Source: Hygrophila difformis
Taxonomy: Eukaryota > Streptophyta > Magnoliopsida > Lamiales > Acanthaceae
Length of the DNA stretch: 64,000 nucleotides
Assembly: GCA_030278955.1 (NCBI GenBank)
Contig: JAOANR010000004.1
Span: 20,716,976-20,780,975, forward strand
Reading direction: 5' to 3'
Shown here: piece by piece, positions 11,331-23,772 of the stretch
Position numbering within the stretch: the first letter of the stretch is position 1
Layout of the letters: the number at the start of each line of letters is the position of its first letter
The notes under the pieces: model-generated
Seen by the model: only the letters and a program-made list of their open reading frames with translations
Database searches by the model: none
Told to the model about the DNA's origin: nothing
Position numbers and translations under genes: made by a program

Positions 11331-13790
11331 TTTAAATCTGACATTGTTCAATGCCTTAGTGAATATGTCTGCATGTTGGAGTTCAGTCCCAACGTGTTGA
11401 ATAGACACGAGTCCGTCTTCAACCAACTCCGGAATGTAATGATGTCTGATATCTATGTGTTTCGTTTGGCTGTGTTGGACTGGATTCTTGGCAATATTTA
11501 TTGCATCATATTGTCACATTGCAGAATTAACTCCTTCTGATAAATGTCATATTCCTTTAGCATTTGTTTCATCCAAAGTAATTGAGCACAATAACTACCG
11601 GCTGCTATGTACTCGGCCTCGGAGTGGATAAGGATATCGAACTCTGTTTCTTACTGTACCAATTGACTAGGTTAGTTCCAACATAGAAACACCCACCAGT
11701 TATACTCTTCCTATCATCAATGCAGCCTACCCAGTCAGCATCACTTTATCCAACAAGTTTCATATTTGAATCCTTTGAATACCATATCCCAAGGTTGGTA
11801 GTCCAAGAAACATATCGAATGATCCTCTTTGCAACTTGTAAATGTGACTCATTTGGATCCGTTTGATATCCGACACATACTCCAATTGCGTAGCTGATGT
11901 CTAGTCTGCTAGCTGCAAGATTGAGTAAACTACCACTAATACTACGATACAATTTGCACTCAATACTATGAGTAAACTTATAATATTCTTTGCATATTTG
12001 GCATGGCTATGGAAGATCCCTTCCTTCTTTTGTGACACTTGCAGACCGAAGAAATATGTCAGTTCACCCACTAAACTCATCTCAAATTCCTTAGTCATAA
12101 TTTTGATAAATTCATCTTTGAGGATGTGTGAAAGTGATCCGAACACAATGCCATCCTGGGCAATTAGGAATCCTTTCTGTTCTCTCTTGATGAATAGAGT
12201 TTTGTCAGCATTTCCTCGAACATAGCCATTCTCCAGCAGGTAGGTTGACAATCTATCGTATCAAGCTGTTGGAGCTTGCTTCAAACCATATAGAGCCTGG
12301 TTCAACTTGTACACATGATCTGGAGGGTGTGGATCCTCGAATCCCTTTGGTTGTTCAACATAAGCTTCTTCCTTAAACCATCCATTTAGAAACACACACT
12401 TGACGTCCATTTGGTAGAGTTTGAACTCGTATGTGCTGCAATGGCCATCAATAGTCGACCTGCTTCAAGTTTGGCAACTGGGGCAAAGGTTTCACTAAAG
12501 TCGACTCCTTCAACTTGAGTCTAGCCTTGTGCAACTAGTCAGGCTTTGTTCCTTGTAATGCTCCCATTTTCATCAGTTTTTTTCTTGAAAATTCATTTTT
12601 CAAATGACATTTACATTCTCTGGTCTTTCAACCAAAGTCCAGACTTCATTCCTTGCAAATTGTTGAAATTCCTCCTACATGGCTAAGATCCAATGCTCAT
12701 CAGATAGGGCCTCTTCAACTTTGTTGGGGTCGATTCTGGAGGCGAAGTAATGCAATCTAGCTAGCTCCTTGTAGTCTATCCTTTTCTCTGCCCTGATTTT
12801 CCTTCCTTCCATTTATATCGCCGATCAAGTCTTCTTCATCATGATGCTTGTGAACCTTCCTGTTGGGATTAGGAGAGTTCGGGGTGGAGTCTGAGTCACT
12901 GCACTAAACCGGCGTTTGAAGTGGATCAGGAATTGAAGGTTGATCTGTTGTAACATCACTTGTATTATCCTCCTGTTCCTCTTCGTTTTTAGCAACATGA
13001 GGTTCTGGAATCTTGCTGACTTATCCTCAATGACCACATTTGCTGATTTGATCACCTTTCTGGACTTAGGCAAATATATTCTTTTCTTGGAACTTCCCAC
13101 GGTGTTCCCTGTCATTCAGAACAAAGCATTTCCATAACTCATATGGTGTCTTCATTGATTTGGATCTCATATGAACTCGATCGATCACATAACATGTTGT
13201 GTAGACAGCTTCAACCCAAAGAAATTGGGGAACATCCTTTGAATTTAGCATGACTCAAGCGATTTTCTTTTCCTATCGACTACACCGTTCTGTTGAGGTG
13301 TCCTTGGTGCAGAGAATTCGTGCTTGATTCCAAACTCACCACAAAAGTTTTCGAAAGCATGACTTTCGATTTTGCCTCCGTGATCACTCCTTATTCTTTT
13401 GATCTTGCACTCCTTTTCGGTCATGAGTTGGTTGCACAATTTGATGAATGCTTTGTGAGTCTCACCCTTTTCCCTGAGAAAATTTACCCAAGTATAGCAT
13501 GAGTAATCGTCAACGCAAACTAACACATAGTGCTTACCACCTAGGATTTTTACATCTGTTGGCCCGAAAAGGTCCATGTGAAGGAGTTAAAGGCATCGTG
13601 TTGAACCAGCATGGTCAGTTGATTTATTTGAGGTTCTATGTTGTTTGTTCTTCATGCAATCATCACACATTTCAACATTGGACTTCTTTAGTGTTGGTAG
13701 ACCTTTGGTTATTCCTGTTTGACTCAATTTCATTAAGTCTTTCAAGTTTAAGTGACCTAGCCATAAACGCGTCTGATAGGAACCACACTC
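11331..13790 (-). pseudogene. pol: Sirevirus-like copia pol relic (copy C)
   Basis: From right to left on the minus strand there is a GAG-pre-integrase segment (CDDCMKNK near 13650), an integrase core (MDLFGPTDVKILGG, RSDHGG, TPQQNGVV; 13577-13245), RT segments (12600-11750) and the RNase H tail. At the RT active site the expected YVDD block is lost: the frame reads FLIAQDGIVFGS at about 12180-12140. Stops and frameshifts abound. RNase H phrases match the Sirevirus type seen at 16.2 and 17.4 kb. It is truncated before gag at about 13790. Confidence 0.8.
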
Positions 13791-14892
13791 TCAACATAAA
13801 AAAAAAAAAGATTGAGCAAGCAAATAACAGTTGTTACGGGATGCAATCAAATATAGAATTAAGAACTTCACAATACTCCCCGTCAAAAGGCAACCACATG
13901 TATATTACTTTCCACAATAATAATTATAAAAACTTCAATATTTATTGTCTTTGCTCAATATGTGTAACTCTTTTACTCAACCAATCTAGAGCCCTAAATT
14001 CATCAAATAGGCCCAAGTAACTAAAATAAATAAATAAATAAATTTCTTTATTTGAAAGATGTAATATTTTATTTTTGGTAAACATTGACACTCATGTATT
14101 GGCAAAGGCATGTAGGAGCCAAGCCACACAAATTACAAAGGGGATAAAGGGGAGGGATATGAGGTCGGGTGGAAATCGAATCCTCAACCATGGTTCGAAG
14201 TCGGGAACATGACTAGTAGGTATAACCATGATTTTACTTATTTGAAAATAAAAGTACAATTATTCCTTACATTATTTATTTCCTAAAATAGCCGAACATA
14301 AAAAAAGATGATTTTCCATATTTGAAAATAAAGTACAATTATTCCTTGCATTATTTATTTCCTGAAATTGCCAAACATAACAAAAAGATGATTTTCCTTA
14401 TTAGAAAATAAAAAGCACAATTAATTTTTTTAGAGGAGCCATTGAAGGCCTGGAAAGGGGTGGTGGGAGCCCATGCCATACAAAAGAACAATTATTTAAT
14501 ACAATATGAATTACTGTCATTTACCACCACACACATGTTTATTTTCCTAATTTTCCATTCGTTCTCCTCCATCCATTTATTATGATTTTTCTTTTACTTT
14601 TTATTTCTGAATATTACTAAAAAAATTATCTAAAAAAATCAAAATTGTAATTAATTAGGAAAAGATGGTTTCCTCCCAGTTTCTGAAAATATTGTGGCAT
14701 GATATGATAGATGGGTGAGAATTGAAAAATTGACAACTTTGTATTAACTAAGTCTTCTCAATATTTTCATCTTTTTCCATGTGTAACACAATATTAAAAT
14801 TTTAGATATCCTTCTTTTAGGTGGTGTGATGTTGAAAGCCCAAGAGAGGAAAGATTTTTTCCTATCAAAACCGAGATGAGAGTTTTGGAGGT
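13791..14892. other. Spacer with short tandem repeats
   Basis: Contains an A-rich run (13798-13811), an AAAT microsatellite (about 14020-14044) and about two and a half copies of an 80-bp unit at 14228-14420 (core TATTTGAAAATAAA.GTACAATTATTCC). I see no gene. Confidence 0.6.
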
Positions 14893-15780
14893 GAAGTAGG
14901 TTTGACAACTGGTAGCGGCGATGGAATAGGATCAACCACTGGTTCAGACTTAGGAATCCTTTCCTAGGCCTTTTCTTTTTACTCGATTGGGTAGAGGGCT
15001 CAATCAGAGTTGTAGTAGCTTCCTTCGGTGGTGGAACATGTTTCATCATGGCCAAGGGAATAGCATCAATGGGTTTCTCTACTTTCTCGGCGACAGTATC
15101 CATTTTTGCAGCCACATCCTCCTTGGCAAACCACTAGGCTACAGTGGCAGGGGTTATATTAGGGGCCCTTGTCACTGTGCTGCAGGGTCAACCGGCTTGG
15201 AAGAAGTACTCCATTTCTTCTTGGATGTCTGCCCTTTCTTTGAAGAAACAGAAACGGAGGGTGACAGAGCACGGATTGAAGATCCGGTAGTAGTCACTGG
15301 AGTCTGGGTCATTGGTATTTCCTTCCCTGTAGATGATTTAGCAGAAGGATTGGTAGACTTTGAAATGGATTTTGTATATTTCTTAGATGATTTCTTCTTC
15401 TTGGAAGCAGTAGCAGCATCAGCCAAAGTCTTCAGATTCTTTGGAGAATCCATAGTGGTTATCTCTTTTGTCTGAGGGTTGACAACGCTATTTGAAGGTT
15501 GGGGCTCAGAAACCGCCATTGAAGAAACTGCCTCAGTCATGGAATGGTTGTCCGGAACATGCGGAGCGGTTATCTACCCCTGAACCGCCACTCTGGAAGC
15601 TTGCAGTTCATTCTGTAAGTCCAATGGGTCTGAAACATGATTAGATTGAACCATGGATTGAACTACTCCCATGGATGATTGAGTCAGCTTTGAACCTCTT
15701 CTTGTCTTAAGTTTATTCTTTGAAACTTGAGGTTCAGACTGCGACGGGGACGAACTCTTTAAGCCTCTTATTCTCACCAT
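14893..15780 (-). pseudogene. Sirevirus-like 3' ORF relic (arm A)
   Basis: The minus strand starts at the ATG at 15780 (MVRIRGLKSSSPSQSEPQVS), right after the splice-acceptor-like CTTTTTTTAG. It runs through a Ser/Thr/Lys-rich region with KKKKSSKKYTKS, then a TGA near the DPAAQ motif. Homology to the plus-strand copy ends at 14893 (after PTSPPK). The Lys/Ser-rich N-terminus without a membrane segment suggests a nuclear or nucleic-acid-binding rather than an envelope-like protein, but that is inference. Confidence 0.6.
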
Positions 15781-16164
15781 TGTGATCTAAAAAAAGAAAC
15801 TCAAACAAGAAGAAAAGGGGTTTATCGAAGCAGGGCAGGAAGGAAGGAGATTGAAGAGATGATCCATATTCCCAAAATTATAGAAGGTAATTGAGTAAAT
15901 TAGGGAAAGAAATCAAATCTTTTAGGTAATAATAACTCTTCCCGCCATAGACTAGGGAATAATCATTATCTCTGAACTGGACTCCTGGACTGAGCTTGAT
16001 AAGATTCCTTCCGCATGTGACTACTGGACCGGTCCAGTGGGCCTTTGATCCCCCCCTCAAATTTGTAATACCTACAGCCCAAATCATTAGTTAAAATAAT
16101 ATTGAACAAGTTTTGCACCAGAGATATAACCATTTACACATGGGGGAAGATCCGGTCAGCTCCT
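15781..16164 (-). other. Spacer between pol and 3' ORF (arm A)
   Basis: Noncoding, and homologous to 17796-18238 on the plus strand. It contains the pyrimidine-rich acceptor at 15786-15795 next to the 3' ORF. Confidence 0.55.
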
Positions 16165-16866
16165 TTAGGCAATGTAGAAAAGCCTAAGATCTCTTCTTAG
16201 CGCTTCAAATCTGTCATTGTTCAATGCCTTAGTTAATATGTATGCATGTTGCAGTTCAGTCCCAACATGTTGAATGGACACGAGTCCATCTTCAACCAAC
16301 TCCCGAATGTAATGATTTCTGATGTCTACATGCTTCGTTCGGCTATGTTGGACTGGATTCTTGGAAATATTTATTACACTCATATTATCGCATTGCAGAA
16401 TCAGTTCTTTTGATCAATGCCATAGTCCTTTAGCATTTTCTTCATCCAAAGTAACTGTGCACAACAGCTACCGGGTGCTATATATTCAACTAACTAGGTT
16501 GGTTCCAACATAAAAACAACCCCCTCTAGTACTTTTTCTATCATCTATGCATCTTGCCCAGTCATCATCACTGTATCCCACAAGTTGCAAGTTCGAGTCT
16601 TTTGAATACCATATGCCAAGGTTGGCAGTCCCTGACACATATCGAATGATCCTCTTTGTAGCTTGCAAGTGTGACTCCTTTGGGTCTGCTTGATATCTGG
16701 CACAAACTCCAACTGCGTAGCTGATGTTCGGTCTGCTAGCGGCAAGATAGAGTAAACTTCTAATAATACTACAATATAATTTGCAATCAATACTTTTACC
16801 CGGGGGATCCTTGCTTTTTTTGTCACTAGTTCCAGCCGGGGTTTGAACTGGCTTGCTGGACTCCAT
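16165..16866 (-). pseudogene. pol: Sirevirus-like RT end and RNase H relic (arm A)
   Basis: Encodes the end of RT (SRPNISYAVGVCARYQADP, ATKRIIRYVSGTANLGIWYS) and the end of RNase H (NISKNPVQHSRTKHVDIRNH, then TELQH and TKALNND). This wording is typical of the Sirevirus lineage of Ty1/copia. Part of RNase H, at 16384-16486, is out of frame or deleted. The fragment stops abruptly at 16866, beside the opposite-strand copy. Confidence 0.8.
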
Positions 16867-16912
16867 GCCAATTTCTTTACTATGTTCTTTGGAGTATTAT
16901 TCAGTCTGGCTT

Positions 16913-17545
16913 GCTGATTGCAAATTATATCGTATTATTATTAGTAGTTTAATCTATCTTACTGCTAGCAGACCAGACATATGCTACGCAGTTGGAGTAT
17001 GTGCCAGATATCAAGCAGACCTAAAAGAGTCACACTTGCAAGATGCAAAGAGGATCAATCGATATGTGTCAGGGATTGCCAACCTTGGCATATGGTATTC
17101 AAAAGACTCGAACTTGCAACTTCTAAAATGCAGTGATGTGAGGAGCTGGATGCATAGATGATAGAAAAAGTACTCGAAGGGGTTGTTTCTATGTTCGAAC
17201 CAACCTAGTTAGTTGGTACAGTAAGAAGCAGAGTTCGATATCATTGCACTGCCGAGACTGAATATATAGCAGCCAGTAGTTGTTGTGCACAGTTACTTTG
17301 GATAAAGCAAATGCTAAAAGACTATGGCATTGATCAAAAGGATCTGATTCTGCAATGCGATAATATGAGTGCAATAAATATTTCCAAGAATCCAGTCCAA
17401 CATAGCAAAACGAAGCATGTAGACTTCAGAAATCATTACATTCGGGAGTTGGTTGAAGATGGACTCATGTCCATTCAACATGTTGGGACTGAACTACAAC
17501 ATACAGATATATTCACTAAGGCATTGAACAATGACATAATTGAAT
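16913..17545 (+). pseudogene. pol: Sirevirus-like RT end and RNase H relic (arm B)
   Basis: It begins DCKLYRIIISSLIYLTASRP, continues through YAVGVCARYQAD and GIWYSKDSNLQ, and ends with SAINISKNPVQHSKTKHVDF and TDIFTKALNND. One frameshift lies near 17130-17250. It lacks everything upstream of the RT end, so it is a 3'-terminal half-element. A solo LTR splits the end of the gene at 17550. Confidence 0.8.
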
Positions 17546-17550
17546 CCCTA

Positions 17551-17790
17551 TGTAACACCCCGGTTTTTCCGACTCGCGGGTGTTACCGCCACACCTCCCA
17601 AATAAGCCCGATGTGCAGCTCACATGGTTAGCAACCTTACCTTATGGTGGTTGTTAAAGGGGAGGTTGGGGGTTCAAATCCCACCTCCAACAACCCACAA
17701 TGGGGTGCTTGGCTGGAGGCCTGGAAGGCACACATGGGGAGGGGTTGGGGTGCATGGTCTGCAGGCCCAGCCCGGGGTAGGGTTGTTACA
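17551..17790 (+). mobile_element. 240-bp solo LTR with TSD CCCTA
   Basis: It starts TGTAACACCCCGG and ends GGGTTGTTACA, with 7-bp perfect inverted termini (TGTAACA/TGTTACA), flanked by CCCTA at 17546-17550 and 17791-17795. The first 50 bases resemble the start of the chromovirus LTR at 52483. It is absent from arm A at the same place, so it inserted after the arms existed. Orientation is assumed from the LTR similarity. Confidence 0.85.
17625..17681 (+). other. tRNA-like A/B box pair inside the 240-bp LTR
   Basis: TGGTTAGCAAC at 17625 resembles a pol III A box, and GGTTCAAATCC at 17671-17681 matches a tRNA B box, set in a stem-like context (GGAGGTTGGG...CCCACCTCC). Spacing is about 45 bp, within the usual range. 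No full tRNA cloverleaf is apparent. Confidence 0.35.
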
Positions 17791-18238
17791 CCCTAAGGAG
17801 AGATCTTGGGCTTTTATACATTGCCTAAAGGAGCTGCCCGGATCTTCCCCCATGTGTAAATGGTTATATCTCTGGAACAAAACTTGTTCAATATTATTTT
17901 AACTAATGATTTAGCCTGTAGGTATTATAAATATGAGAAGGAGATCAAAGGCCCACTGGACCAGCCCAATAGTCACATCCTGAAGGAGTCTTTTCAAGCT
18001 CGGTCCAGGAGTCCAGTTCAGAGATAATGATCATTACCTAGTCTACGGCTGGAAGAGTTATTATTACCTAAAAGATTTGATTTCTTTCCCTAATTTACTC
18101 AATTTACCCTAAACCATAATTTACTTAATTACCTTCTGTAATTTTGGGAATACGGATCATCTCTTCAATCTCCATCCTTCCTGCCCAGCTTCGATAAACC
18201 CTTGTTCTTCTTGTTTGAGTTTCTGTTTTCAGATCACA

Positions 18239-20456
18239 ATGGTGAGAACAAGAGGCTTAAAGAGTTCGTCCCCTTCACAGTCTGAACCCCAAGTTTCAAA
18301 GAAAAAGCCTAAGACAATAGGAGGTTCAATGCTGACTCAATCATCCATGGGAGTAGTTCAATCCATAGTTCAATTGAATCCTGTTTCAGACCCATTGGAC
18401 TTACGGAATGAACTGCAAGCTTCCAGATTGGCAGTTCAGGGGGAGATAACCGCTCCGCATGTTTCGGACAAGCATCCCACGATTGAGCCAGTTTCTTCAA
18501 TGGTGGTTTCTGAGCCCGGACCTTCAAATATCATTTTCGACCCTCAGACAAAAGAGATAACCACCATGGATTCTCCAAAGATCTGAAGAGTTTGGCTGAT
18601 GCTGCTACTGCTTCCAAGAAGAAGAAATCATCTAAGAAATATACGAAATCTGTTTCAAAGTCTACTGATGCTTCTGCTAAATCTTCTACAGGGAAGGAAA
18701 CACCGATGACACAGACTCCAGTCACTACTCCGGCATCTTCAGTCCGTGCTCCGTCACCCTCCGTTTCTATTTCTTCAAAGAAAGGGTAGACATCTAAGAA
18801 GAACGGGAGTACTTCTTCCAAGCCGGTTGATCCTGCAGAACAGTGACAAGGGCCCCTAATAGAACCCCTACCACTGTAGCCAAGTGGTCTGCCCAGGAGG
18901 ATGTGGCTGTAAAAATGGATATTTTCGCCGAGACAGTAGAGAAACCCATTGATGCTATTGCTTTGGGCATGATGAAACATGTTCCACCACCGAAGGAAGC
19001 TACTACAAGCCTGATTGAGCCCTATACCCTATCAAGTAAAAAGATAAGGCCTAGGAAAGGGATTCCTAAGTCTAAACAAGTGGTTGATCCTATTCCATCG
19101 CCGATACCATTTGTCAAACCTACTTCACCTCCAAAGCATCCTTCTGCCGAAGAGAATGCTGAGAAAGATGTTGAAGGTAAGACCTCTGGTGAGGAGAGCT
19201 CAGAAGAAGAGATTGAACCGGAGGTTGTTCAAGACAAGCCACGGGGAGATATTGATGAAGCTGTTAATGAACCAATCACTGATCAAGTCGAGGAGACATA
19301 ACCGAAAAAGGATCTTGTTAAAGAGGAATCAGTAGAAGGAGAGGATGAGTCAAAATCTTAGGAACAAAAGCTAGTTGTTGCTACAGGTTCAAAAGTTGCC
19401 AAAATTCGGATCGAGAAAGAAAGCAAAATAAGATGTTAAAGGAAAAGGTGTTTTGAAGGAGAGTCAAGTCAATCTGAGTATTGGAAAACCTTTTAGTTTC
19501 AAGTTCTATTATTCTGTCAACCGCACTTATTAGGTCTGAATACACTTATCAAGGCAAGAAGTTCATCGAACTAGGGTGGACAAAGTACTTAGCAGAAAGA
19601 TCTTTGTTGGATTGGGCATCCATGTGGAATGGGTTAAAGCTAGATTATGTCAAAGAGTTCTATGCCAATCTGAGAAAGGAAGTCATAGTTCCGAACAAAC
19701 AACGGTTTAACAAGAACTACACACAAGGAGTGCTCTATGACTTGACTGCTGAAAAGATCAACACTCTGCTAAGGGCTCCAGAAGTTCCATTCAATAGTGT
19801 CTATGAACCAGGTACCATCTTCGATAGTAACAAGGTTGCTCAAGGAGTGACCAAAAGTGAGGTAAAGAAGATGCCCGGTAAAGGTCTAAGTCCAAGAGAC
19901 CTAACACAGAAGTTCTATTTGCTGTACAAATTTTGTGCTTCAAATGTTTTAATCATTCACTAGTCACTCGTGAGATGTGCCATATGCTATTGAAAACAAA
20001 CAACACATAAACTATGGCCAGCTTGTCCTAACTCCAATGACCAAGATTGCAGAAGGAATAAAAGATGCGGGCAAGAATCTACTTCCTTATCCAGCTCTAA
20101 TCACAGCTTATTTTGAAGCTGAAGGAATATTTGGTGATAAGAATGATGTCATTAATCCTATCTTTGAGTTCTCCATCTCCCAGAAACTTCAGAAATATAT
20201 TCCAGGTCAACCCGGATCAAATAGACCTTTATCCAGTCAAAGTGCTCTGACAGAGCAAAGAATATATTCACTGCTGGAATTAATGAGATAAAGGAGATGC
20301 AGGAGAATTTGGCTCGAATGTAGAGCAAATTTGAACAAGGTTTAGCCTTGTTACCTGATACCTAGTCAAACGAGGAGAATGCCCTTACTCATGTTCAAGA
20401 GGGCGAGGATGAAGAGGAAGATGAAATTGGTGATGAAGTCGAAGAGTCGGGTTGAT
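18239..20456 (+). pseudogene. Sirevirus-like 3' ORF with plant transposon-protein domain
   Basis: The ATG at 18239 follows an acceptor (TTTCTGTTTTCAG at 18220-18232). The N-terminal part is Ser/Thr/Lys-rich. The frame is lost by a one-base deletion before 18583 compared with arm A, by TAG at 18787 and by TGA at about 18843. Further on come an acidic segment (EEIEPEVVQ) and a folded region, VKEFYANLRKEV to LTAEKINTLLRAPEV (19640-19800) and INYGQLVLTPM to LLPYPALITAYF (about 20005-20115). These resemble the Pfam putative plant transposon protein region (PF20167, named from memory). A coiled or acidic tail ends near 20456. No transmembrane segment is seen. Confidence 0.65.
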
Positions 20457-20877
20457 TTTCAGAGAAAGAATGACTCAGAGGGGGAGTAGAATCCAACGGC
20501 GCTGAACTGAACTGTGAACACCCCTGGAGAATTTGGTAATATCTTTCTAACTCTAAACTTTTCTTTCGTATTGGTTTCAAGAAACTCTGATAAACCGTGG
20601 TGGTGGTTTGCGAACTATTCTTATGCTTGTTTGACTTGTGATTGTTGGTACTGTGCTGGAGGCTGTGAACAGATAACTTTGTTGAATTGCTGTCGTTTTC
20701 TTTGGTATATTATGTGAAAGAACTATGTTTTGACTCAAGTCATTCTTTATTGTAAAGAGCTTATTCAATTTCAGGGAATGTAATTGGTGGTTGGGTAAAT
20801 GGGAATCAGTTATGTTCATTGCATTTCTTGAATTAGTTCATCATCGGTTGTATTAGTTGTACTGGCTCACTTCCTGT

Positions 20878-20892
20878 CAAAAAGGGGGAGAA
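20878..20892 (+). other. Polypurine tract of the Sirevirus-like element
   Basis: CAAAAAGGGGGAGAA lies directly before the LTR start TGTTGAG at 20893. A G-rich tract next to the LTR is the expected plus-strand primer. Confidence 0.7.
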
Positions 20893-21847
20893 TGTTGAGT
20901 TAAGGTTTTGATGGAAGTTCAACATCGACGATCGAACACATTGGATAAACCACTGAGACAGCAAACCATATGTGCAAACCGGATAAAGTTTGAAGAGATC
21001 CAGCCATGACAGACCACCAACGGCTCTTTCATGATCTGGGTGATATTTTCCAATCATTTCCTGGCAGATAATCCTTCCAGATCAGGCAGAGGTGTTCAAA
21101 AGGCAAGTAGATTACCTACAAAAAGGAATGTTCAATTTCCTTACCTGGATGTTGCTATACATGGTTAAGAAAGGGATTTCTGAAGAATTAGGAGACACAC
21201 CCGAACTCAATATTCTGTGCATTCGAAATTCTCTAAGAGCATCCAATGCAAGTGTAAGAAGATAATCGATTTGCAACCCTTGTTTCTGTTTTATCCTATT
21301 GCTGCAAATCGACATTCCTTGGACAGATTTAATTACGAAGCTGTTCACGATCCTTTAAGTGTATTGGTAGAACACTTGAGGGAACCGTCCAAGGAGATTT
21401 ACCAGACGATACGCGCACTTGTTTCAGAAATTTCACTTAGAGGGGTTGCTTAACAGGCTTCGACAAGGAAAACTCAAAGTCGGCTATCTTTGGGGAATTT
21501 AAATAGGTGGGAGAGACCTATACCAAAACTGGTGATAGTTTTGGTCACTACAACTATCCGCTTGGCCATTGGAGTGAAGGCGTACACAGCAGTTTACTAT
21601 TGTGTGGGGTTGTATACCATAGGTTCAAAAAACATTGTAAAATAACCTCCTGGATTGGTACCGCCAGACGTAGGCCGAATGACGAACTGGGTCAACAATT
21701 CCTTGTGTCATTTTATTACTTATGTGCTTTTACGTATTCCATTGTGTTTTATTGGTATCATAATCTGTTTGTCCATTGTCTGTGTTCGAACACTCACAGT
21801 GAACCTCGATATAAAGTATTAAACCTGCTAGATCCATGGACCCAACA
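20893..21847 (+). repeat. 3' LTR of the Sirevirus-like element (about 955 bp)
   Basis: It starts TGTTGAGTTAAGG after the polypurine tract and ends with GGACCCAACA at 21847, giving TGTTG/CAACA ends. A TATA-like TTTAAATAGG lies at about 21498. No matching 5' LTR is present, so the right edge rests on the terminal bases and typical length only. Confidence 0.55.
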
Positions 21848-23772
21848 AGTGCAAATTGTAGGACCAGATTTATATTATCTATAAGTTATCGGACCAAATA
21901 GTATTGTATTTTGCACTAATTGTCATTAGTGGTTTAGAGTACTAAATTAATACTCATTAGGTAAGTTACAGAGCCGATTGAGAAATTCAAATATATTTTG
22001 AACGATTTTTGAATTAAGGGTAAGTTATAGACCATTTTGGTCTTTATCCTTAGTGACTGTTGTGTTATACAGAGCGCCTTCAAAACAGTACTAATATTCC
22101 ATATGGGCTGATGAAGGATCATTTTCTTCAATTCAATTTCCGTGCAGCTATACAAAAATTCTGTAGGTGCTCCATGATAGTTGCTGCTCTAGAAATGATG
22201 GCGTTGAACTACAGCCTTTGACTACCGCCCAAATCTCCCATAATATGGAACCTAATTCAATCCCTAAAAATATGGACACCATAACCGCCTTCTCCATAAA
22301 TTGTGGAACATTTTTTTTTATTTTTTTAAAAAAAACAACCTACAATATATTCATGGAGTATTATTTTAAAAAATAAGAGTTTTCTGTCCGAAAACATTAC
22401 GAAAAAAGGATGGAAAATCACAAAACAATCATTAGATATATAGAGTATTATTGTAACAAACAATCATCTCGAAAACATGTCAGTATGCATATATTGTACA
22501 CGGTATGCAAATGTGGAGTTCATTTTTTGGGGGCCGGTTCACATCCTGACTCAGCAAATGCCGACATGCTATGTGTATGACATGGTTGTGTTTTATTTTC
22601 ATTCTTTGCCAGTTCACTGTAGATATTTTCTTTATTTCCTTTTTTAATGCTCCATCAATTGTGGGCAAATTAATTGTCTTTCCAAATGTTGCTCACTGAG
22701 ATTGTGGCATAAAATGGTGGAGGTAACTGATGCAGACACGTATGGTGGGCCCAGAATCTTCTCCAATTTGGATATGGTTTTTTCATATTTTTTATTTTTA
22801 ATAATAGATTGTGTTGGGGATTTTTGTCTCCTAGCTCCCTTATCCAGTTGGACCACATTTGGACTTAGATTTTCTCATTTTTTTATCTGTTTTATAGATT
22901 AAAAAAACATAGCAAAAGAACCGACACAACACATCTCTTCTTTCCCCATCAATATCATCGAGAACGCATTCCATCCTCTTCGCAGCCACTCCATCGCCGT
23001 GTTCTGAGGTCTTCGCAGCCACTCCAACGCACTCCATCCTCTTCGACACAACAAAACATCGATTTTCTTCCCCTTGCTTATCACCGAGAACGCAAGCATT
23101 CATCTTCTCACCCATTCCATTGCCGTTTCCTGAGGTATTCGCGGCAGGTGCGCATTACGGCGTTCAATTCCTCATTTCAACACTCGATTTCTCTCCTCAT
23201 TCGCACGATTTTTGGTAATGTGAGTTCATTTATTAATTATTTGTTTCGGGCAAATCGATTGAGTTATGCTATTTCCTATTATTGGGTGTTGATTATATAC
23301 AGTTTTAAGTTTCGGGCAAATCGATTGAGTTATGCTATTTCCTATTATTTCCTATTTCATATACAGCGTTCCAATTTTAAGTTTAGTGGATTTTGATTAT
23401 ATTTGTTCGGTGGCTTTAGGATATTAGGGAATGGATGGAGTTTTTTATGGTGTGCTATTGTGGCGCCTGGTATTGTTAGATTGAGTGGTTTATGTGGGCA
23501 TACCTTTGTTGACAATGTGATTTTTGAGATGGGGGTTTCAGGGATGTTGCCTGGGCTTCTATTGTATAATTTTTATTGCAATGTCAAAATCCTATGGACT
23601 ATGAGTCTGTTGCATTTTATCTATGTATGTTACAGTATGTGGATATGTGAAAATCTTTTTATGCTGCCAGGGGGTGTTATTGTATTCACTGTTTTACGTT
23701 ATCCCAATTTAATGTGTGAACTTGGAGTTGTAAACATGTTGTATGAAGATTTGTGTGTCATTACGTTGCAGG
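21848..23772. other. Spacer and probable 5' region of the PMD-like gene
   Basis: 21848-22900 is AT-rich with no supported gene. 22920-23150 has C-rich phrases repeated with variation (TCTTCGCAGCCACTCCA, ACCGAGAACGCA), perhaps a 5' UTR. At 23247-23350 a unit of about 64 bp beginning TTTCGGGCAAATCGATTGAG occurs twice in tandem. The ORF at 23403-23792 has no recognisable domain and I do not call it. Confidence 0.45.

Larger units (their letters stand above)
14893..19138. repeat. Large imperfect inverted repeat of Sirevirus-like arms
   Basis: Arm A (14893-16820, minus) and arm B (16913-19138, plus) carry the same RT-RNase H, spacer and 3' ORF stretch head to head, separated by less than 100 bp. 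Arm B also contains a 240-bp insertion at 17551-17790. Side-by-side reading suggests roughly 90% identity with many small differences, so the arms are not a fresh palindrome. Confidence 0.75.

Noticed and set aside
14090..14225. Possible SINE with a B-box-like GGATTCGATTTCC on the minus strand
   Set aside because: A-box match is poor, there is no clear tail or TSD, and a single weak box is not enough.
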